In this document: piece after piece, positions 58,628 to 64,000 of the stretch
Position numbering within the stretch: the first letter of the stretch is position 1
How the letters are laid out: each line of letters starts with the position of its first letter
NCBI RefSeq assembly: GCF_000382325.1
Contig: NZ_KB908056.1
Span: forward strand, 1-64,000
Direction: 5' to 3'
From: Woodsholea maritima DSM 17123
Lineage (GTDB): Bacteria; Pseudomonadota; Alphaproteobacteria; Caulobacterales; Maricaulaceae
Length of the DNA: 64,000 nucleotides
The notes under the pieces: generated by a model
Databases searched by the model: none
What the model was told of the DNA's origin: nothing
The model's input: only the letters and a program-made list of their open reading frames with translations
Position numbers and translations under genes: made by a program

Positions 58628-59388
58628 TCCGCCCTGCCCTTAAATATCTCATCATGCTGGGCCTGGCCGTGCTCGCGGGCCTCATCTTGATCGAGCCCGC
58701 CACGGCGCAGCAATTGAGCCTGGATCTGGGCGATGGCAATTCACTGACCCGCCGGGTGGTGCAGACAATTGCGCTGGTCACCGTGCTCAGCCTGGCCCCT
58801 TCGATCTTGATCATGACCACCAGCTTTGTGCGTATCGTTGTGGTATTATCCCTGCTGCGTACTGCCATGGGTTTGCAGCAAAGCCCGCCCAATGCCGTCA
58901 TGATCAGCCTGGCCTTGTTCATGACCGGCTTCATCATGGCCCCGGTCTTCACCCAGGCGTATGAGCAAGGCCTACAGCCCTATTTCGATAATGAGATCGA
59001 GCTGGAAGACGCCTTCACCCGCACCGCAACACCGGTCAAAGACTTCATGCTGTTGCAAACGCGCGAAGATGACCTGGCCCTGTTCTTTGATCTATCGCAA
59101 ACCCAGCCGGAAAACCCCGAAGCGACACCGTTATGGATCATCGCGCCCGCTTTCATCATTTCTGAATTACGCCGCGCGTTTGAGATTGGCTTTTTGCTGT
59201 TCATCCCGTTTTTGATCATTGATCTGGTCGTGGCCAGTATCTTGATGTCCATGGGGATGATGATGCTGCCGCCGGTGGTAATCTCCCTACCGTTTAAGCT
59301 GATCTTCTTTGTGCTGGTCGATGGCTGGCGTTTGGTGGTGGGAAGCCTCATTCAGAGCTTCCAGAACGGTGCCCCACCCACGCCTTAA
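58624..59388 (+). CDS. fliP: Flagellar export apparatus protein FliP
   Basis: The product is 254 residues with an N-terminal signal ('YLIMLGLAVLAGLILIEPAT'). 'SILIMTTSFVRIVVVLSLLR' and 'GMMMLPPVVISLPFKLIFFV' are FliP motifs. It is the core of the export gate. It follows fliO and ends convergent with the TPR gene, six bases apart. Confidence 0.96.
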   Translation: MIRPALKYLIMLGLAVLAGLILIEPATAQQLSLDLGDGNSLTRRVVQTIALVTVLSLAPSILIMTTSFVRIVVVLSLLRTAMGLQQSPPNAVMISLALFMTGFIMAPVFTQAYEQGLQPYFDNEIELEDAFTRTATPVKDFMLLQTREDDLALFFDLSQTQPENPEATPLWIIAPAFIISELRRAFEIGFLLFIPFLIIDLVVASILMSMGMMMLPPVVISLPFKLIFFVLVDGWRLVVGSLIQSFQNGAPPTP

Positions 59389-59394
59389 GCCGGT

Positions 59395-62300
59395 TTAAGT
59401 CGCGCTCTCTTGAAAGCGGGTGGCGAATTCGGACATAAAGGCGTCCAAGCCCTCCACCGTCGCCAAATCATTGACCATATCAACCAGGCGCGTATCGCCC
59501 GCAGCAATGCTGTCACTGGCCAGGACCGAGAAGGCTGAGGCCTCTGCCGTCTCACCCATGGCGCTGGCATAGCGCGTTTGCAAGCGATTGACGCTGGCCC
59601 GGTCGCCGGCCAAAGAAAACGCAATGGCCGCGCGCAGCACATCATGGGCTTCAACCTCGCTCAGGGGCTCACTATCCTGCCAGCGATCCCCCAATAAGGC
59701 TTCCAGGCGGCGTCCCGCTTGATCCCATTCGCGCTCATCCCAGGCAATATCCGCGCGCATGCGGAAGGCATTACGCGAGGTATCGCCCTCTAATAATTCC
59801 AGCGCATGATCGGTCCGGCCCAGCTCGGCCAGCGCGCGCGCTTCCAGCACCCGGCGCTCATCAACCACATCGCGTGGGATACCGGCCACACGCGTGGCCC
59901 GGATCGCACTGATCGCTTCTCCGGGACGATTATCCATCAAATAAATCACCGCCAAATCTGCAGCAATCGTCGCCTTGGCCTGAGCGGGCATGGAGCGTTC
60001 ATCAATTTGATATTGCAACAGCTCTGCGGCCGGTTCCAACAAATCAAAGGCCACCAAGCGATCGGCAAGACGGCGCAGCATGCGATCGCCTTCCGAGCCC
60101 ACAGGGGTCAACGCGCTATATTCATAATAGAGCGCCAAAGCCTCGATCGGATCGAGGGTACTGGCTTCATCTTCCAAAAATAGGCGGCGGAAAATCTCAT
60201 CCATATCCAGCGTCATGCGCCGGGTCATCGGCCCGTCTTCATAGCGGGTCTGGGCAATGGACAAGACCTCTAAGGCTTCGGCATAGCGCCCAGCCTGACT
60301 ATATAATTGACCCAATAACCGGGTGGTTTTCAGCTCTGTCGCATCACCGCGCCAGCGAAAACGTAAAGATTCTAAGGCGTCCACCCCTTCATTGGGCGTT
60401 ATTCGCCCCTCATCAATCTCAATCTGGGTTTTATACAGCAAAGCCTCAGCCTGGATCGGCATCCAGGGATGGGTACTCAACCGGTTCAGGCGCCGGATCG
60501 CCGTGTCTATCTGGCCATTGGCGGCTTCTAAACGCGCCGCGATCAGCTCAGCCTCGGCCTGGGTCTCCAGATCCGGATCATCGACCTGGATCTCGGCTAA
60601 TAATTGCGAGGCGACGATCAGATCATTCGCCTCCAAAGCCGAGCGCGCATGGGCGACGCGAAACTTCGCGCGCCATTGCGGCTCATAAAAATAGATCGTA
60701 TCCGCGCCCGCTTCGAAATGACGGCGCGCTTCGGGCCAATCATTGTTTTGCGCCGCCATTAAGCCCCGCCAGATCTGCGCGGCGGGATCTGTACGCAGGC
60801 CCGGTTCATTAAAATACTCTTCAGCGTCTTCCACGCGGCCCATCTGTAGGCTCGCGGCCCCTTGAAGAGCGCGCAACGCCGGGTCCGTAGCCAGGCGTTG
60901 GTCCTTATCGAGCGCAATTTGCGCCGCGCCCAGGGCTTCGGCGGCCAGCCCCCAGCCCATGTAAAATTGCGCCAGTCCCAAATAATCACGCGCCTCATCA
61001 CTCTGTGCGACATCGCGCATCAAGGCTTGCTCGCCGGCCAGATAGCGCCGATTGCCGCGCCAGCGGGCAAAGTCCAAAAAGGCGGGCGAGACTGGGCGAG
61101 CTACACTGGCCCCCCCACCCGATACCGCCTGACGCGACAGGGCCAGCCCCCCTGGCCGCGTGATAATCGCGCCCTGCTGTGTTACCTGCATCACCACATC
61201 ATCAGCCAAGGGCAAGACGGCCAGCCCATGGGTGGAGGGCAAGATTTGCGCTTCGATATATTGGCGGCGCGATAAGACCCCGCGCGTTTCACCATTTCCG
61301 GTGAGGACCAAAATATCATCGCCCACAATCGGGTCCGTCAAACGGCGCACGCCATGCGCACCGGCAAAATTGATCCGCAGGCGCGCAGGCTCACCAATTT
61401 GGTCTTCACGGCGGATAACCATCGGCTGGGTCGGCGCATCCAGCGCCTGGGTCAAATGTATCATCCAGCGCGCATCCTGATGGCTGACCTCCACCAGGGT
61501 TGAGGGGGAAACCATGATTTTCGCTAAAGCATAATCTTCGCCGGTTTGGGCGCTAAAGCCGCGAATATGCTCGCGTCCGCCTGCGCCCAACTCGGCCAGG
61601 TCCAGCCCCGCAGGAACATCAAACACCACCCACAAATCATCCGCGCGCCGGAAGACGGCTGCGCCGGGCAGCGCAGCGAAAGGAAAGCTGATCGTGACAT
61701 CTTCGCTGGTAAAGCGCGCCTCGGCACGCACCACGCCACTTTCAGGTAAGAACGTGTCGGCCTCAGCGGCGGGTTCATCAATGGCTTCAGGGATCAGCGC
61801 GGCGGGTTGGTCGGCCGCACGTGCAGCCGCCTCAGCTTGACGCGCAGCCTCTTGCTCTGCGGCAAGGGCCGCCGCCGCATCGGCCTCACGCTGATCGGCA
61901 TAGCGGTTAAGCGCCTCGATCACGGCTTCGGTGGAATTAGAGCTGTCATCGCGCACATCAAACATCACCTGGCCTTCGCCATCGCGCACGCGCGGGCTCA
62001 TGCCTGGATCCATCTCGAAGGTCAAAGTCAGGGGGTCGGTGCTGTCGACTTGGATGCGCTGAATGCGTTGAGGCGGATTGGCGCGCAGATCGCGCAGATC
62101 AATATTGGCCCCCCGCGAAAAGGTCAGCGTAACCTGATCATCGCTGACATCACTCAAGGAATAGGTCACCGCTTGCGGCCAGAAAAATTCGATCCGGGTA
62201 TAATCGGGGGCCGTGCCCAGGCGATAGGTAACATCTAAAAGCGGATCACGCCGGTTTGCCGCTTCCGCAGCGCGCTGGCGCGCAGCCTCCGCCGCGCGGC

Positions 62301-62745
62301 GCTGCGCCTCCACATAGGGCGCTGTTACCTCTGGCAAGGGGGCCATGCCGGGCATCAACAAATCCAAGATCACCAAATTATGCGAGACCTGAATGCGCGG
62401 TTCGATCTGTCGATTGAGCGCTAAGCGCAACACCTCCCCGCCTTCATCAAAGCGCCCGCCGGACACCAGATCCGGGGCCGCTTCGCGGATCGCTTCAGGA
62501 TCAGCGCTCATCGCATCGGAAAACCGCACCAATAACACACTGCCCGCCACGACCTCGGCCTCTGCGGTGATGTCCCCGCCCTGGGCTTCAGGATAAGCAA
62601 AGGTTAGGCGCGCCGCCGCACCAATGCGCTCGACTTGAAGGGTCACCGGCGTTTGGCCATGCGCCAACGCCCCGAAAAGGGTAATCATTAGCCCCAGAAT
62701 AAAGATGAGGCCCGCGCGGGCCGGTTTAGCCAGCGCTATCCTCAA
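59395..62745 (-). CDS. Large exported TPR protein of the flagellar/motility cluster
   Basis: The product is 1116 residues from TTG 62745, with GGAGG six bases upstream. A signal peptide ('AGLIFILGLMITLFGALAHG') is followed by several beta-rich segments in ~30-550 (for example 'YTRIEFFWPQAVTYSLSDVS', 'GVVRAEARFTSEDVTISFPF') broken by an Ala/Glu-rich coiled coil (~285-325). From ~580 to ~1000 there are many TPR-like helices ('GLAQFYMGWGLAAEALGAAQ', 'GQLYSQAGRYAEALEVLSIA'). It follows the MotE-like gene with a 20-base overlap, so it probably works with it in flagellum assembly or motor function. I do not know its name in other species. Confidence 0.75.
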   Translation of the reverse strand: MRIALAKPARAGLIFILGLMITLFGALAHGQTPVTLQVERIGAAARLTFAYPEAQGGDITAEAEVVAGSVLLVRFSDAMSADPEAIREAAPDLVSGGRFDEGGEVLRLALNRQIEPRIQVSHNLVILDLLMPGMAPLPEVTAPYVEAQRRAAEAARQRAAEAANRRDPLLDVTYRLGTAPDYTRIEFFWPQAVTYSLSDVSDDQVTLTFSRGANIDLRDLRANPPQRIQRIQVDSTDPLTLTFEMDPGMSPRVRDGEGQVMFDVRDDSSNSTEAVIEALNRYADQREADAAAALAAEQEAARQAEAAARAADQPAALIPEAIDEPAAEADTFLPESGVVRAEARFTSEDVTISFPFAALPGAAVFRRADDLWVVFDVPAGLDLAELGAGGREHIRGFSAQTGEDYALAKIMVSPSTLVEVSHQDARWMIHLTQALDAPTQPMVIRREDQIGEPARLRINFAGAHGVRRLTDPIVGDDILVLTGNGETRGVLSRRQYIEAQILPSTHGLAVLPLADDVVMQVTQQGAIITRPGGLALSRQAVSGGGASVARPVSPAFLDFARWRGNRRYLAGEQALMRDVAQSDEARDYLGLAQFYMGWGLAAEALGAAQIALDKDQRLATDPALRALQGAASLQMGRVEDAEEYFNEPGLRTDPAAQIWRGLMAAQNNDWPEARRHFEAGADTIYFYEPQWRAKFRVAHARSALEANDLIVASQLLAEIQVDDPDLETQAEAELIAARLEAANGQIDTAIRRLNRLSTHPWMPIQAEALLYKTQIEIDEGRITPNEGVDALESLRFRWRGDATELKTTRLLGQLYSQAGRYAEALEVLSIAQTRYEDGPMTRRMTLDMDEIFRRLFLEDEASTLDPIEALALYYEYSALTPVGSEGDRMLRRLADRLVAFDLLEPAAELLQYQIDERSMPAQAKATIAADLAVIYLMDNRPGEAISAIRATRVAGIPRDVVDERRVLEARALAELGRTDHALELLEGDTSRNAFRMRADIAWDEREWDQAGRRLEALLGDRWQDSEPLSEVEAHDVLRAAIAFSLAGDRASVNRLQTRYASAMGETAEASAFSVLASDSIAAGDTRLVDMVNDLATVEGLDAFMSEFATRFQESAT

Positions 62746-63457
62746 GGCGGGCCTCCAACTCAGCAGCGGTGTCAGGCGGGACGGAGCGCTGGGCCAGACG
62801 CGCGGTCAAGGCCGCCGCAAAGCGCGGCTCCATTTCCGCCATGATCGGCGCCAGCTTATTCGTCGCCATGCGTTCAGCCACCAACAACAAAGTATGCTCA
62901 TCAAGCGCGGCCAGGATGGGGGCCGACTGGCCTGGATCCATCCGGCCATAAAGATCAACGATCCTAGTGACCTCCTGCTCTCGGCGCTCATCAAGTTGGC
63001 CCAGCAAAACCTGCACTTCATCGCGCAATTCACGCAAAGCCACGACGCGCTCATCCACGCGCTGCTCGGTCGCCAACAACAGAGATTCGCGCGTATCAAG
63101 GGCCTGGGCGCGTTGATCAATTTCGCGCCGGCGCTCAGACAGGCGGCGTAAAACCTCTAGCTCAGACTGGGTAGCCCCAACACGATCGGCAAAGGGATCG
63201 CTAACCGGGCAATTGGCGAGAGGATCCGCTGAAGGTTGGGCCTCGACCGGTTGCGGGATTTCACTGACCTCAGCGCCATGGCTGTCGGCGGTTTGTGCGG
63301 GTTCGTCATGGCTCTCATCGCCATGCTGGGCCGTTTCGGCGGCCTCAGCCGGAGAAGATATTAAAGCCGTGACCCCATCCACAAGCCAAAGGGCTTTTAA
63401 TCCTAAAAGCCCCACCAACAACACGGTGATTACGGCAAGCGGTCTTACACCCGGCAT
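62726..63457 (-). CDS. MotE-like protein (MgtE N-terminal-like domain)
   Basis: The product is 243 residues from ATG 63457, with AGGAGG five bases upstream (an adjacent ATG at 63460 is also possible). An N-terminal membrane anchor ('LAVITVLLVGLLGLKALWLV') is followed by an acidic linker, a coiled coil (~105-170) and a C-terminal MgtE-N-like domain ('LYGRMDPGQSAPILAALDEH'). In Rhizobia MotE is a chaperone needed for MotC and motility. Its place between DUF6468, fliM and the TPR gene fits. Confidence 0.8.
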   Translation of the reverse strand: MPGVRPLAVITVLLVGLLGLKALWLVDGVTALISSPAEAAETAQHGDESHDEPAQTADSHGAEVSEIPQPVEAQPSADPLANCPVSDPFADRVGATQSELEVLRRLSERRREIDQRAQALDTRESLLLATEQRVDERVVALRELRDEVQVLLGQLDERREQEVTRIVDLYGRMDPGQSAPILAALDEHTLLLVAERMATNKLAPIMAEMEPRFAAALTARLAQRSVPPDTAAELEARLEDSAG

Positions 63458-63466
63458 CATCGCCTC

Positions 63467-63880
63467 CTAGCGCATCGCCTTGAGCGCATCCAGCAAGCGC
63501 GCGCTGGCCTCATCGCCCTCGGCGCGCTCTTTAAAGTCGAGATCTTTAGGCGCAGGCCGGTCTGGACGGCGCGGTTGAGACAAACGCTCGGCCCGGCGCT
63601 CCGCCCCATCGCTTAAAAACGCCAATTCTTCAGACAAAGCCTTCGCGCGCGCCACCTCGTCTTGAAGGCTTTGGCCCTGGGTCTTCGCCGCACGATCTAG
63701 CGCCGCCAGACTGGCGCGCGCGCGATCAACGGCCGCATCCAAGTCTTCCACAGTCTGCTTAATACCGTCTTGACCGGAGCGTAGCGCTTTCAACTGGCGA
63801 TCCACGCGCCAACACATCACGATCGCAGAGATCAGAAGAAGGGCGATCAAGCCTTCAAAAATCAGCATGGCAAAACTCAT
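63467..63880 (-). CDS. DUF6468 domain protein of the flagellar cluster
   Basis: The product is 137 residues: one membrane helix ('MLIFEGLIALLLISAIVMCW'), a coiled coil ('VEDLDAAVDRARASLAALDR', up to ~85), and a basic Pro/Arg-rich end. It overlaps the fliM stop (ATGA) and is followed by the MotE-like gene, a pattern found in other alphaproteobacterial flagellar clusters. Function unknown. Confidence 0.75.
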   Translation of the reverse strand: MSFAMLIFEGLIALLLISAIVMCWRVDRQLKALRSGQDGIKQTVEDLDAAVDRARASLAALDRAAKTQGQSLQDEVARAKALSEELAFLSDGAERRAERLSQPRRPDRPAPKDLDFKERAEGDEASARLLDALKAMR

Positions 63881-64000
63881 GATGAAACCATCCCCAGAAC
63901 AGCGTTACGCGCCGAAGGCTGTAGCGGCGCATCCAAGCGAATTGCTACGTTGTGCCCGATTCGCCCCATTCGCCCCGTGGTTAATTTCACGCTTCCACAA
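63877..64000 (-). CDS. fliM: FliM flagellar motor switch protein, C-terminal end (partial)
   Basis: The last 40 residues are in view, reading 'CGSVKLTTGRMGRIGHNVAI' then 'RLDAPLQPSARNAVLG'. This resembles the end of FliM, and the order fliM-DUF6468-MotE is known in alphaproteobacteria. The gene runs on beyond the window edge, so this is a partial call. Its TGA overlaps the DUF6468 start. Confidence 0.65.
   Translation of the reverse strand, partial: CGSVKLTTGRMGRIGHNVAIRLDAPLQPSARNAVLGMVSS

Overview
The window looks like the chromosome of a stalked or dimorphic-type alphaproteobacterium of the Caulobacterales/Maricaulales group (Caulobacter, Maricaulis, Oceanicaulis-like). The support is the cell-cycle kinase gene cckA in a run with fliQ-fliR-flhB upstream and recA-alaS downstream, a GTTC-N7-GTTC type LexA box at recA, TTAA-N7-TTAA type CtrA boxes at flagellar genes, a zeta-type F1-ATPase inhibitor (DUF1476) pair, and sfsA/map/radC and purC-purS-purQ-purL neighbourhoods. 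The genus is inferred, not proven. No rRNA, tRNA or CRISPR array was seen.

Positions 1-14,300 form an accessory region with lower and variable GC. It holds a decayed serine resolvase, a ~130 bp direct repeat (1-130 and 1884-2013), a small AT-rich three-gene operon of unknown function (591-1576), and a glycine-zipper/SH3 lipoprotein followed by a large secreted Sel1-like protein. It also holds two conflict-type loci. The first is a Sec-exported Gln/Arg-rich protein ending in a HINT domain and a barnase-like ribonuclease, with its probable immunity gene coupled by TAGTG (5478-7495). The second is a tightly overlapping three-gene operon of an sce7726-family PD-(D/E)XK-like protein, an sce7725-family protein and a HEPN/RES protein (8129-11017), a good candidate anti-phage or toxin system. 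An ArdA antirestriction gene and a relaxase/MobC module (11459-13927) mark a mobilizable element. A 62 bp tandem repeat and a palindromic dispersed repeat close the region.

Positions 14,300-47,450 are core chromosome: an amine oxidase, a ClpP-family protease, a CinA-like protein, sfsA, a thioesterase, M28 peptidases, map, radC, an MFS transporter, purB, a GFA protein, a thioredoxin, a decayed glutathione S-transferase, a DCC-family protein, two DUF1476 genes, the purCSQL operon, bolA-grxD, a parDE toxin-antitoxin pair, rpsD, a WYL regulator next to a small monooxygenase-fold gene, a TrmJ-like methyltransferase, icd, a CPA2 cation/proton antiporter, alaS and recA.

Positions 47,450-64,000 are dominated by flagellar and cell-cycle genes: cckA, flhB-fliR-fliQ, two tandem DUF885 exported proteins, fliE-flgC-flgB divergent from fliO-fliP with a perfect TTAA-N7-TTAA CtrA box between them, then a large TPR protein, a MotE-like protein, a DUF6468 protein and the 3' end of fliM. 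Long intergenic stretches (32.6-32.9, 40.5-41.1 and 56.2-56.8 kb) are filled by one family of ~88 bp palindromic repeats and related half-elements.
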